This document shows, one piece after another, positions 25,283 through 34,423 of a stretch of DNA of 41,620 nt (position 1 is its first letter; the number at the start of each line of letters is the position of its first letter). This DNA comes from Candidatus Gallipaludibacter merdavium (lineage in GTDB: Bacteria > Bacteroidota > Bacteroidia > Bacteroidales > Paludibacteraceae), in the NCBI GenBank assembly GCA_017694875.1, contig JADIMG010000110.1, positions 1 to 41,620 on the forward strand. The letters run 5' to 3'. Made by a program: the position numbers and the translations under genes. A model generated the notes under the pieces. The model did not search any database and was not told where the DNA came from. It saw nothing but the letters and a program-made list of their open reading frames with translations.

Positions 25283-27181
25283 ATGAAAAACCAGCTTATA
25301 AAAACAATTGCCTACACGGCCATTCTGCTTAGCTGCATGGCATGCCATGATGATTTGCTAAATCAGCCAACAAGGGAACACTTGTCGTCATCTACTTTTT
25401 GGCAGACCACCAATGATGCTGAATATGCTTTGAATGGTGCAGTGGCTGATATCCGTTATCTGTTTGATCGCGATTATTATTTGGATGCTATGGGCGAATA
25501 TGTCTATGTACGTGGCAATGTGTTACAGGGTACAGCATCTAATACAAGTGAAGATCCATCTGAATCATTGAGAAAAGGTGCGGCTTATGATGGATTTTAT
25601 GAACTTAATCCGTCTGGATATGGTAACAGCTTCAGTAATATGTATAGATACTGCTACGGTGGTATTAATCGATGCAATTACGTGATTGAAGGTATACAAA
25701 ACATGATTGCTCGCGAAACAAATCAAGGTGATATTTCTTTGTTGGAAAGTTATATTGGCGAAGCTAAACTTTACCGTTCGCTTATTTACTTGCGTCTTAT
25801 TTCTTTATGGGGAGATGTGCCTTACATTGACGAGCGCATTTACTATAAGGAAGAAGCTGATACGTTGTCAAGAAGACCCATTGCCTACATTAAAGATAAG
25901 ATACTTGAGGACCTTGAATATGCATACCAGAAATTACCTGATGCGGCCCCTAAATACGGTCGACTTGCAAAGCCGGCTGCTTTGGCTTTGAGGGGAAAAG
26001 TGAATCTGTATTGGGCAAGTTGGAACAAATTTGGTTGGCCAGAATTGGATACTTTTACACCTAGCCTAGGTGAAGCTCAAAATGCTTACGAAGACGCAGC
26101 TGCTGATTTTCGTAAAGTGATAGACAACTACGGATTGGAACTGTTCCGCCACGGAGAACCAGGAACGTGTGATTCGTTAGGCAAAGCAGAAAATCTACCA
26201 AACTACTATTATTTGTTTACGAATGTTGCTAATGGTGACAAAGAATTTATTATCGCATTTACGCATGGAGGTGTTGGAACAGATCAAGGCGATCGCTTAA
26301 TGCGTGATTTGGCAGGACGAACTCTTGAATATGGACAATGTTGGGTGACTCCACGCTTTGAAATTGCAAATCGTTACCAAGATTTGACAACAGGTGATTT
26401 TCGCGACTCTCTCATTGCTATGCCGCCTACTGTTGCCGACGCAAGAACGACTGAAAACTCTGCCATTAATCCCAAAAGTTATGACAACCGCGATTATAGA
26501 TTGAAAGCATCTATTCTATGGGATTATGAAATGATTATGGGCATATACGACAAGGCAGAAACTGGTTTTTCTCCGTTTATTTATAAGACTTGGGGAGTAG
26601 AAAACTTTGAAATTGATGGTGTAATGTACAAGACTTACGAAACTGATGGATGTATGACTGGTTATGTTTTCCGCAAGTTTGTGCGTAATTATGCAGGTCA
26701 AGGACGTGACGAGGGCGATGTTGACTGGCCGGTCATCCGTTTGGCTGATGTTTACTTGATGTATGCGGAAGCTGTTAATTTCGCTAATTTGGCTTCCGAG
26801 CGCGACTATGCTATCCAATTGGTGAACAAAGTGCGCCACCGTGGCAATTTACCTGCTCTTAGCGCGGAAAAGACGGCTACACAAGAGGCCTTCTTTGAAG
26901 CTATCGAACAGGAACGCATTGTTGAATTGCTGGCAGAAGGTCAACGCCCCTTCGACCTGAGGCGCTGGAGGAAAATAGAGGAACGCTTCTGTCCGCCGGG
27001 CGACCCGGATGGTTACACCATTCGCGATACATGGGGCAATCCTACCAGTGGTTATAGCCACAGTGGAACGTTTTTCCAGAACGCCACTAACCAAGTGTAT
27101 GAACGTTGCTATATATTTGCCATCCCCGAAAGCGAGCGTAATAGGAATCCGAATCTGACGCAAAACAGGCCATGGCTATAA
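25283..27181 (+). CDS. SusD/RagB family surface glycan-binding lipoprotein
   Basis: A 632-residue lipoprotein (signal ending LLSCMAC, cysteine 21). The SusD fold is seen from ARETNQGDISLLESYIGEAKLYRSLIYLRLISLWGDVPYI (tetratricopeptide-like helices), through PAALALRGKVNLYWASWN, to the C-terminal WPVIRLADVYLMYAEAVNFAN and AIEQERIVELLAEGQRPFDLRRWRK. It caps the SusC pore on the cell surface and captures the glycan. It begins 13 bases after susC. Its length is a little above that of starch SusD, with extra loops that may suit a branched ligand; the ligand is not determinable from sequence. Confidence 0.95.
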   Translation: MKNQLIKTIAYTAILLSCMACHDDLLNQPTREHLSSSTFWQTTNDAEYALNGAVADIRYLFDRDYYLDAMGEYVYVRGNVLQGTASNTSEDPSESLRKGAAYDGFYELNPSGYGNSFSNMYRYCYGGINRCNYVIEGIQNMIARETNQGDISLLESYIGEAKLYRSLIYLRLISLWGDVPYIDERIYYKEEADTLSRRPIAYIKDKILEDLEYAYQKLPDAAPKYGRLAKPAALALRGKVNLYWASWNKFGWPELDTFTPSLGEAQNAYEDAAADFRKVIDNYGLELFRHGEPGTCDSLGKAENLPNYYYLFTNVANGDKEFIIAFTHGGVGTDQGDRLMRDLAGRTLEYGQCWVTPRFEIANRYQDLTTGDFRDSLIAMPPTVADARTTENSAINPKSYDNRDYRLKASILWDYEMIMGIYDKAETGFSPFIYKTWGVENFEIDGVMYKTYETDGCMTGYVFRKFVRNYAGQGRDEGDVDWPVIRLADVYLMYAEAVNFANLASERDYAIQLVNKVRHRGNLPALSAEKTATQEAFFEAIEQERIVELLAEGQRPFDLRRWRKIEERFCPPGDPDGYTIRDTWGNPTSGYSHSGTFFQNATNQVYERCYIFAIPESERNRNPNLTQNRPWL

Positions 27182-27225
27182 GCAATAAAGAAATGATTAT
27201 TGTAGAATAACTTAAAATACACATT

Positions 27226-27657
27226 ATGAATACGAAGAAAATAATATATGGGCTTTGTTTCGCCCTGTTTTCCATATTATGTACAAGCTGCATGTTCAGC
27301 GATTATCCTGTTGATGAAGATGGGTTGCTCATAACGACCAGGTCGGAATGTTATGTCAGCAATTTCAAACTGCTCGGTACGGATTTGTTACCGGTTCACT
27401 TCAATGATGGCGATGCTGTAATTGATACAGTTGAATGCACCATACGGGTAAAAGTCAAATATGGTACAGATCTCAAGAATGTTTATCCGCAGTTTACGCT
27501 GGTAACGGATGCCAAATTGTCACCCAAGGTAACTGGATTTACTGATTTTTCAGACTATAAGGAGAACCCGCCGAAATATACTGTGATTTCAGGAAATCGC
27601 CAGGTACAGAAAACATATACCATTTACATAACAGAACAGGAATATACCATTCAATAA
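27226..27657 (+). CDS. Small surface lipoprotein in SusE position (DUF5018-like)
   Basis: A 143-residue lipoprotein with signal MNTKKIIYGLCFALFSILCTSC (cysteine 22). The mature part is one beta-sandwich-like domain (CYVSNFKLLGTD, VIDTVECTIRVKVKYGTDLKNVYPQFTLV, QKTYTIYITEQEY). This pattern matches the single domains of DUF5018-type proteins often placed directly after susD. A role as accessory glycan-binding or scaffold protein is inferred from position. It is 44 bases after susD and 11 bases before the next lipoprotein gene. Confidence 0.75.
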   Translation: MNTKKIIYGLCFALFSILCTSCMFSDYPVDEDGLLITTRSECYVSNFKLLGTDLLPVHFNDGDAVIDTVECTIRVKVKYGTDLKNVYPQFTLVTDAKLSPKVTGFTDFSDYKENPPKYTVISGNRQVQKTYTIYITEQEYTIQ

Positions 27658-27668
27658 AACAAGTAATC

Positions 27669-28673
27669 ATGAAAAAGAATATATTGTCGTTCGCTGCATG
27701 TGCCCTGTGTTGCATATCCATGCTACTGTACTCATGCCAAAACGAAGAAGAAACGCCGGTTTTCCAGAACAAGTGTCTGAAACGCAGTTTGGGCCCTAAC
27801 GTTTGGGGAAATGAAATCGAATTTGCCTACGCTATGGCCATACAGCCAGCTGCCGGCAAATTGGTCAGTGCAAAGGTGGAAGCCAGCATTCCTGGTGCGG
27901 AAGGCACATGGCTGGAACATCGTTCTTACCACACAAAGTTGGATGGCATTGACACGGCCATAGTGGTTGGAAATCCCTCTGTAACGGAAGGGGCTATCAC
28001 ACAAGTTGATTATTGTGTGGATACATGTGCAGCTACCTTGCGTTACTATTATGTCATACCCCAAGAAGCCAAGGGCAAGCAAGTAACGTTCACCTTCTCT
28101 GCGGAGGCTTCTAATGGCGAAACGGTTTCTATGAACATGGGACCCTATGACATATCTACTATGGACATGAAACTTGACCTGAGCCTTTCCGCAGCTAACT
28201 GCTATATTTCTATTGAGGATATGGCTGTCTATAATGCCGAACAGGCTGCCGAACATCCAGAAAAGATTGACCTTGTCTATCTGTACAGGAATTACAACGT
28301 GGACACAGTCGCCTTCAACCATGCGTTTGTAGCACCTGCTGCTGATGCACAGAAGTATTTGCCTGGTGTTACGTTGCCTGCAGGTGTGAACCGTGATACA
28401 CGTATCAGAGTCGTGGGAATCAAGGATGCACATTTGGCACGGTTACATCTGAAAAATCCGCCTGAGGCACAGCCTGCCGTCTATATTGATGACATAGACT
28501 TGCGCGATATGGACATGTCGAATATGCCGGATTGGGCGCTTGATATTGTCACCAACGATGGCATGTTCATTGAAACGCAGGATGGAAAATACAAGGCCTA
28601 TATCTATGTAAATGAAATGAAGAAGGGTAGGGCCGGTGGAACCATTAGCATGAAACGCTATACAATGTTTTAA
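27669..28673 (+). CDS. Surface lipoprotein, DUF4466-like
   Basis: A 334-residue lipoprotein (signal ending LLYSC, cysteine 23). The mature part seems to have two beta-rich domains: about 30-165 (NEIEFAYAMAIQPAAGKLVSAKVEASIPG, TLRYYYVIPQEAKGKQVTFTFSAEASNGE) and about 170-334 (LVYLYRNYNVDTVAFNHAFVAPAADA, CYISIEDMAVYNAEQA, ending TISMKRYTMF). It resembles DUF4466-type proteins of Bacteroides glycan loci. It may be a surface glycan-binding protein in SusF position; ligand unknown. A terminator-like hairpin follows its stop codon. Confidence 0.7.
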   Translation: MKKNILSFAACALCCISMLLYSCQNEEETPVFQNKCLKRSLGPNVWGNEIEFAYAMAIQPAAGKLVSAKVEASIPGAEGTWLEHRSYHTKLDGIDTAIVVGNPSVTEGAITQVDYCVDTCAATLRYYYVIPQEAKGKQVTFTFSAEASNGETVSMNMGPYDISTMDMKLDLSLSAANCYISIEDMAVYNAEQAAEHPEKIDLVYLYRNYNVDTVAFNHAFVAPAADAQKYLPGVTLPAGVNRDTRIRVVGIKDAHLARLHLKNPPEAQPAVYIDDIDLRDMDMSNMPDWALDIVTNDGMFIETQDGKYKAYIYVNEMKKGRAGGTISMKRYTMF

Positions 28674-28684
28674 ACCGATTGCTT

Positions 28685-28727
28685 GTATGGGGATGAATTC
28701 AGGAATGCTTCACCCCCATACTTTCTT
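28685..28727 (+). terminator. Terminator-like hairpin between the second lipoprotein and the lyase gene
   Basis: GTATGGGG (28685-28692) pairs with CCCCATAC (28714-28721), and TGAA/TTCA extends the stem after one mismatch. TTTCTT follows. It could end most transcripts of the SusCD unit or reduce expression of the downstream lyase gene. Confidence 0.6.
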
Positions 28728-28767
28728 GAAGCATATTATTGAACATAACCATTAAAACTTGTCTGAC

Positions 28768-30834
28768 ATGAATCTGTCAACTATCAAAATCTCTTTTATA
28801 GGAACCATTTTGTGCATGGCATGCCTCTCTTGTCAGCCTACTCATAAGACTGACGACAAACCGGAATATTTACATGCACCATTCACACATCCGGGCATGT
28901 TCCAAAATCAGGCCGACTTGGATACCTTGCGTCAAAACATCATCCGTGGGATAGAACCTTGGGCGACAGCTTGCCAACGGCTAATCGCAGAAACAGACAC
29001 AACTAGGAATATTAAGGCATACACTTGTGTGTCAGTCGGGGCATACAATGCTAATAGTATAGGTGGGAAGGAGTTTTCTGATGATGCCAATGAGGCTTAT
29101 GCAAGTGCGCTTCTATGGTATATTACTCAAGACCCGGCTTATGCAAGGCATGCTATTAAGATACTGGACGCATGGTCAAATACGTTGTGGAGCCTGGATG
29201 GAAACAATGCCAAACTTAACATTGGATTGTTTGGCCATAAATTTTTAAATGCCGCTGAAATACTGAAATATACGTCTTCAGGTTGGAAGGAGCAGAGTAT
29301 GCAACAGTTCGAGCGAATGGTTCGCACGGTTTTCTATCCAACCATTAAAGATTTCTTTACAGAAGCCAACGGCAATTGGGACGCTTCCATGATTGCTACC
29401 ATGATGTGCATGGGGGTGTTCTTGGATAACCATGATATGTTCAACAGGGCAGTGGAGCGCTTCTATCGTGGCGAGGGCAATTCTGGCATTACCCGTTACA
29501 TCTACCCCACAGGGCAATGCCAGGAGGCTACTCGCGATTGGGGACACGTTCAATTGGGATTAGGTGAACTTTCCAAGGCGGCTCAGGTAGCCTGGACGCA
29601 GGGATTGGATTTGTATGCTGCTGCCGGACATCGGCTTGCACGTGGCTATGAATACACAGCACAGTTTCTCGGTGGTGAAGAGACGACGGCATTTGGTGAT
29701 ATATCTTATCGTGAACGTGGCATATCTGACATCTATACGTCCATTTACAACCATTACACCATGGTGGAAGGCATATGCCTTCCACATGTGGATTCGCTGA
29801 TGGTTGCCCATCCGGAGGCTGCAAAACCTCTCGGCACATTGAGTGCTATGCGTGCCTATTGTAATACGTTCAAAAGTGGGCAAGACGAGGCAAAATCATT
29901 GCCGGAAACCGATGTTCTATTACCAGAGACAACTGGGGCCTTAATGGATGCAGGCAATAGTATACCTGTTGCTGAAAAGTTGGATGTTTACCCAGGTGAG
30001 GATATCCAGGCAGCTATAGAAAAGGCCGGAAACCGCCGGGTGGTGCTTAAAGAAGGGTTGCATACTATCCGTCAGCCGCTCCGATTGCAAAGTGGAACCA
30101 AACTGTGCGGGGAAGGTCGCAAAAGCATATTGATGTTGGAACCCGATTGTCTCGGACCGACCATCGTAAATGCAACTCTTGATATGCACGACATTGTGTT
30201 GCAAAATTTTGTCGTGGAGGGAGCAACCAAAGCCGAAACCGGATTTGACCCAAACTATGAACGGGGGTTGCGTCTATATTGGTATGCTCCTTCGCGCGAG
30301 GGTATTATCCTGTTATCTGACTCTACTCACAAAATGCAAAACATCAGTCTGCAAAATGTGACTGTACGTAACTGCACGAAAAATGGAGTGTATATTGCTG
30401 GTGCAAGTAACATCACTATAGATAGATGTGATTTTGATAACAATGGCTCAAACGTTGTTCCAGGTCCGGGCTTTCACCATAATATGTACCTGAGCCACGT
30501 GACGAAGGTTGATGTAACCGATAGCAGATTTGATTCATCATTATGGGGCAACGGGCTGCATATTACTTTTGGTTCAAACATACGCATAACAGGAAACGAA
30601 TTGGCACGCAACGCCTTGTCTGGCATTTACTGTGCTGAATCCGATGGAGTAGGTATATCGGACAATCTTTTGGAAGGCAACAATATTGCAGGTATTTGTG
30701 TGGAGCAACTCATGGATGCTTGTACCCAAATCGACATAAGTGGCAACCTTATCCAATATAATGCATTGGCAGGTATCCAATCCATTGGAAATAACAGTAT
30801 CGGAATGCGAGACAATTGTGAATTAGGTAACTGA
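28768..30834 (+). CDS. Polysaccharide lyase-like lipoprotein: alginate-lyase/PL38-type alpha-toroid fused to a right-handed beta-helix
   Basis: A 688-residue lipoprotein from the ATG at 28768 (MNLSTIKISFIGTILCMACLSC, cysteine 22); a TTG nine bases upstream is in frame but less likely. Residues about 35-385 match the helical toroid of the alginate_lyase superfamily: DANEAYASALLWYITQDPAYARHAIKIL, NGNWDASMIATMMCMGVFLDN (about 203) and GQCQEATRDWGHVQLGLG (about 248), containing the asparagine, histidine and arginine candidates for uronate neutralisation and catalysis. From about 405 (DVYPGEDIQAAIEKAGNRRVVLKEGLHTI) to the end it is a parallel beta-helix with repeats such as NISLQNVTVRNCTKNGVYI. 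Both folds occur in lyases or sugar epimerases. GH88 in the same locus suggests that it makes unsaturated glucuronides. The pairing in one chain is unusual. Family placement is uncertain. Confidence 0.75.
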   Translation: MNLSTIKISFIGTILCMACLSCQPTHKTDDKPEYLHAPFTHPGMFQNQADLDTLRQNIIRGIEPWATACQRLIAETDTTRNIKAYTCVSVGAYNANSIGGKEFSDDANEAYASALLWYITQDPAYARHAIKILDAWSNTLWSLDGNNAKLNIGLFGHKFLNAAEILKYTSSGWKEQSMQQFERMVRTVFYPTIKDFFTEANGNWDASMIATMMCMGVFLDNHDMFNRAVERFYRGEGNSGITRYIYPTGQCQEATRDWGHVQLGLGELSKAAQVAWTQGLDLYAAAGHRLARGYEYTAQFLGGEETTAFGDISYRERGISDIYTSIYNHYTMVEGICLPHVDSLMVAHPEAAKPLGTLSAMRAYCNTFKSGQDEAKSLPETDVLLPETTGALMDAGNSIPVAEKLDVYPGEDIQAAIEKAGNRRVVLKEGLHTIRQPLRLQSGTKLCGEGRKSILMLEPDCLGPTIVNATLDMHDIVLQNFVVEGATKAETGFDPNYERGLRLYWYAPSREGIILLSDSTHKMQNISLQNVTVRNCTKNGVYIAGASNITIDRCDFDNNGSNVVPGPGFHHNMYLSHVTKVDVTDSRFDSSLWGNGLHITFGSNIRITGNELARNALSGIYCAESDGVGISDNLLEGNNIAGICVEQLMDACTQIDISGNLIQYNALAGIQSIGNNSIGMRDNCELGN

Positions 30835-30918
30835 TATGCTGTAGTTTTTGCCCTTTGTTTTGGACTTAGAACAAAAATATTGTTAGTGACATGCAGAGTG
30901 TCGATATCGTAATTTTTG

Positions 30919-30960
30919 GGGGCTGTTTCAAAATCTTCTTGAAACGGTCCCTTTAATTTT
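30919..30960 (+). terminator. Rho-independent terminator after the SusCD/lyase unit
   Basis: GGGGCTGTTTCA (30919-30930) pairs with TGAAACGGTCCC (30940-30951) over 12 positions including two G-T pairs, with a nine-base loop and then TTTAATTTT. It lies 85 bases after the lyase stop. Confidence 0.75.
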
Positions 30961-31241
30961 ATCTGAATAGGTAGGGGACAAGACGCAGAAGGCAAAGTGA
31001 TAGATGCGAAATTCGAGCCAGAATGAGAGGCTATTGTGTCAGATGATATAGTAATATCATTCGATTGGAATCTTTGCCAAGCATTCTTGCTTGTCGTAGA
31101 AGTCTTATAGAAGCTATCATTTCACCTTGTTAAATATGTTTTCCCAGTGAAGAGTCATACGGAAGAGGAGCATAGTACATGTAAATTTCTATCAGTTATA
31201 TTTCCGTAAGGACTATCCATTATGAAGGTGGAGAATAAGAA
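30961..31241. other. Intergenic stretch without visible gene
   Basis: This interval lies between two terminators of converging units. The frames present are short, antisense or lack ribosome sites, and I see no recognisable RNA, repeat family or transposase remnant. Confidence 0.5.
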
Positions 31242-31277
31242 AGGAGGCGTACCGGACATTAAGTCCGTACGCCTCCT
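31242..31277 (-). terminator. Rho-independent terminator of the large GH5 gene
   Basis: AGGAGGCGTAC (31242-31252) pairs with GTACGCCTCCT (31267-31277), with an inner GGAC/GTCC pairing and one bulge. On the minus strand the stem is followed by TTTCTTATT. It is 36 bases after the stop of the GH5 gene. Confidence 0.8.
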
Positions 31278-31312
31278 ACATTATTTTGAAGCAGTTATCT
31301 TATACAGATAAG

Positions 31313-34300
31313 CTATCGCTTCAGAACGCACTGCGTTGACTGCATACTGCCGTCAGTATTTTCGCAATACAGCAGATATACGCCAGTAGCATAGCCGCTA
31401 AAATCTATTTCATATTCTGTTGCATTACTAGTTGTTTCATATACTTTTTGCCCATACGCATTATACAGACGCATGCTCTTGAGACCATTTGATGGCAACT
31501 GCACTTGCAAGACATTTGTCACAGGATTCGGATAGACGGTTATACCGTTTTCGTCCATATCGACTGGTACCAATGCTGTTTCATCTTCGTTGTTGAGGTA
31601 TTTCTCCATGACTTCCATGGTCGACTTTTCTGTGCAGTAGTCCTTGTCGGGCGATACACTTAAGTGGTTGCTTTCATAGAAGTGTCCACCGCACCAAATA
31701 GTTGCAGTGAGCTCGTGTTGCTTTAGGTAGGAGAATACAGAGTCAATCAGTACCATGTAGCGTTCGTCTGATTGCTTTGCGCCATTGTAAGGCACTCCGA
31801 ATTCACCCAAAAGCCCTTTCTTGTTTTTCTCCTTCAGCCAATTGATAAATGGGTCAAGCCTTTCCTTGTATACATCAAAGTTGTCTCCTACTTCTGTGTC
31901 ATAATCATCTCCATAAGTGCCGCTGCTGTCATCATCAAAATAACAGTGTGCTTGATAAATGATATTGTTACCTATGGGGTCTGTCAGTGTTTCTAGCCCT
32001 GCGGCATTATTCGGCCAACCGGCGGCCCCTGTATAGTTCTTACCCTCTACAACAATAGCGGCTTTGGTATCTACTTTGCGTATTTCATCTATGACATACT
32101 GGTAGCATTCTCTGAGTCCTTCCAAATCTACATCTTTAGGTTCGTTCATCAGGTCGTAGCCGTAGATATTGCTGAAATCCTTGAACTCAGTAGCAAGTTT
32201 AACCCATACATCAGCAAATTCTTTTTTGGTCACTCCTGTTCCTTCTGGTGTGGTTTTCCAATTGGTCCAGTAACCGTTAGCATTTTTTGTTTTGTAACGC
32301 CCATCAATGGTGAACAATGTATCATTGCGGGTATATTCGGCATAATCATGCATGTCGAGCATTACCCACATACCAAGGCGTTCTGCTTCAGCTACGACTT
32401 CTTTCATGGCCTCAATGTCTGTTTGTACCAAAGGTCCGTTTACTTCGCTCTGAACGCGTTTCCAGCGGAATGGGAAACGGATGAGTTTCACACCTTTCGC
32501 ATTGAAATACCACAAGTCTTCCATTTTAGGCATGGCGTAGTTGGTACCCAACACGCCCGGTACAGTTCCACCTGATGCGGACGACAAGTTTACACCAAGG
32601 AATGCCTGGTCAACATTTGGCAATGTGCCATCGGCTTTGTCAAATATTCCCTCGCAGGATCCCTCTTCTTCTTCGCAACCGTCAGCCACCAAACCAATTG
32701 CTTCACCCTTGTAAGCAAATACATTGTCAAGGTAGACTTCCATGCCTGGATAGCCTCCGACACGCAGGCGTAGCACATAGGTATCTGACAAATCAACTTT
32801 TTCCCGATAGTGACACAATGGGATGCTGAACGATACCCATTGACCACGTTGCATGGTAATATAAGGTACTTCACTTGCGTTGGCTACCTTGTTTCCTGCT
32901 TTGTCGTGCATCCAGAAGGTTACAGTGGCAGGCTTGTTGGTTTGGTCAAGCTCGCTCATCAGGTAGACGCTGGCATGCAGGTAGTCCATCTCGCTCAGGT
33001 CCATGGATGTGCTGTTTTTGTGTATTTTGAAAGGATAGTCGTTCCAGTTGGTCAAGTGAATGGTCTGATTACCTTCCTCTATTTCCACGAATTCGCGGTC
33101 TTGGTTTTCGTTTTGGCCGTAATACATCAGATTGCCGCTTGCATCTACGTCGGTCATACCCAATTCGCTGTCTTGGTAGCCTTCTTCTTCATATTGTTCG
33201 CAGAAAATGGATATAACGTTTGTGGAATCGAGTGTAAAGGTTGGAACATTTTGGGGTGCACTTATCTCTACAGTTGATTGGTATCCATATATATTGTCTA
33301 CATAGAATGTACCTGAACCCTTGAACTGCATCATGATGATTCCGTTCAGCTTCAAACCGGAGAAGGAGGCAAATTCTGTAATAGGTATTTCCATACTTAC
33401 CCATTGTCCTGCAATGGTCTGTGGCCAATTGAAATTAGACATATATTTGAAATCCTTACCACTCCAGTCTGCGCTGTTCAGACCGAACTCAAATTCTCCC
33501 GTACCGCTTTCACCTGTCCAGTAAACGTCCATATGAATGTTGTTGCAGGCTGATATATTCCAAATGGAAATGTTGATGCCGCTTGTGCTGAGATTTTCCA
33601 ACACAATGACACTGTCTTCCATATTGCTTGCATAAGGCTTCAGTTTGGCCACAGTGTTACCGGCATAGGTTACAGCTAACGGATCGGCTTTGGTGGCACG
33701 TGTATAACTGTCGCTGAATGCACTCACAACTTCTGCCGCATTGTGGGTTGGCACTGGGGCTACTGGTATGTCCACGCCTTCCACATACTCTTCTTTCTCA
33801 CCCCATGCGTATATGTTGTCGATATAATATGTTCCTGTTCCCGAAAAACGAATTGTCTGTAAGTTGTTTGCATCGTTTAGACCTGCCTTCACAAATTCTA
33901 CGACCGGCACATCGATGCTGTTCCATTGATTGGCTACCAACATGGGCCACTCATAATCAGATAAGAAAGTCATAGTGCTGTTGAACGACACTCCAATGCC
34001 AAATGAAAATCTTCCGGCTGTTTCTGCCCATATATCCATGTGGATATATCCTTTTGTCTGGGCTGTCCAACCCGACGTGTAGCATACAAAGCTGTTGCCG
34101 GCTGTCATTAAAATTTGGTCGTCAGTTCCGCTGATGGTGTTTACCGTAATTGCATTGTCCCCTCCCCAGGTCTGTGGTTCAGGTCCTCTACCGACCGTTT
34201 CATAATGGTCGCTAAACAGCGACACGACATCAGCAGCATCCTGTTGGGGTATGGGCGCTGCTTCTGTTGGTGCTGTTGCATAAGCCATCTGGAACATCAT

Positions 34301-34345
34301 TCCAGAAAGCAATACTAACAAACTTTTAAAATGTGGTTTAGTCAT
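31313..34345 (-). CDS. Large secreted GH5 endo-glucanase with three N-terminal beta-sandwich modules and a type IX secretion tail
   Basis: A 1010-residue protein with a Sec signal peptide (LLVLLSGMMFQMAYA). Three related modules follow at about 36-183, 200-357 and 370-548. Each begins VVSLFSD/VVSAFSD/VISIFCE-Y and ends YYIDNIYAW/FYVDNIYGY/VYLDNVFAY, like carbohydrate-binding beta-sandwiches. The GH5 barrel spans about 578-925 with acid/base E735 (YDLMNEP) and nucleophile E848 (LLGEFGVP). The end (about 935-1010: VYPNPVTNVLQVQLP, MRLYNAYGQKVYE, GVYLLYCENTDG) is a Por-type C-terminal sorting domain. It should cut a beta-glucan-type backbone at or outside the cell surface. It shares an AHCYFDDDSSGTY segment with the second GH5 nearby. 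Backbone cutting of a xanthan-like polymer is inferred from the locus. Subfamily not assigned. Confidence 0.88.
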   Translation of the reverse strand: MTKPHFKSLLVLLSGMMFQMAYATAPTEAAPIPQQDAADVVSLFSDHYETVGRGPEPQTWGGDNAITVNTISGTDDQILMTAGNSFVCYTSGWTAQTKGYIHMDIWAETAGRFSFGIGVSFNSTMTFLSDYEWPMLVANQWNSIDVPVVEFVKAGLNDANNLQTIRFSGTGTYYIDNIYAWGEKEEYVEGVDIPVAPVPTHNAAEVVSAFSDSYTRATKADPLAVTYAGNTVAKLKPYASNMEDSVIVLENLSTSGINISIWNISACNNIHMDVYWTGESGTGEFEFGLNSADWSGKDFKYMSNFNWPQTIAGQWVSMEIPITEFASFSGLKLNGIIMMQFKGSGTFYVDNIYGYQSTVEISAPQNVPTFTLDSTNVISIFCEQYEEEGYQDSELGMTDVDASGNLMYYGQNENQDREFVEIEEGNQTIHLTNWNDYPFKIHKNSTSMDLSEMDYLHASVYLMSELDQTNKPATVTFWMHDKAGNKVANASEVPYITMQRGQWVSFSIPLCHYREKVDLSDTYVLRLRVGGYPGMEVYLDNVFAYKGEAIGLVADGCEEEEGSCEGIFDKADGTLPNVDQAFLGVNLSSASGGTVPGVLGTNYAMPKMEDLWYFNAKGVKLIRFPFRWKRVQSEVNGPLVQTDIEAMKEVVAEAERLGMWVMLDMHDYAEYTRNDTLFTIDGRYKTKNANGYWTNWKTTPEGTGVTKKEFADVWVKLATEFKDFSNIYGYDLMNEPKDVDLEGLRECYQYVIDEIRKVDTKAAIVVEGKNYTGAAGWPNNAAGLETLTDPIGNNIIYQAHCYFDDDSSGTYGDDYDTEVGDNFDVYKERLDPFINWLKEKNKKGLLGEFGVPYNGAKQSDERYMVLIDSVFSYLKQHELTATIWCGGHFYESNHLSVSPDKDYCTEKSTMEVMEKYLNNEDETALVPVDMDENGITVYPNPVTNVLQVQLPSNGLKSMRLYNAYGQKVYETTSNATEYEIDFSGYATGVYLLYCENTDGSMQSTQCVLKR

Positions 34346-34370
34346 GATAGATTATATTTGAAGTCTACAT

Positions 34371-34411
34371 AAAAAAAGACTGTGCCACTACTTGTATGTT
34401 GGCACAGTCTT
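34371..34411 (-). terminator. Rho-independent terminator after the binding-module gene
   Basis: AAGACTGTGCC (34376-34386) and GGCACAGTCTT (34401-34411) form a perfect 11-pair stem with a 14-base loop. On the minus strand a run of T follows. It lies between the binding-module gene and the large GH5 gene, so the latter probably has its own promoter or depends on read-through. Confidence 0.88.
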
Positions 34412-34423
34412 CCATTCATTCAA

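Noticed and set aside
27732-28433. Long minus-strand open frame (233 codons) opposite the second surface lipoprotein
   Set aside because: The plus-strand frame has a lipoprotein signal and operon position; the antisense translation has no signal, domain or ribosome-binding context.
30627-30995. Minus-strand open frame of 122 codons overlapping the end of the lyase gene
   Set aside because: It overlaps the beta-helix coding region and the terminator and shows no recognisable protein features.
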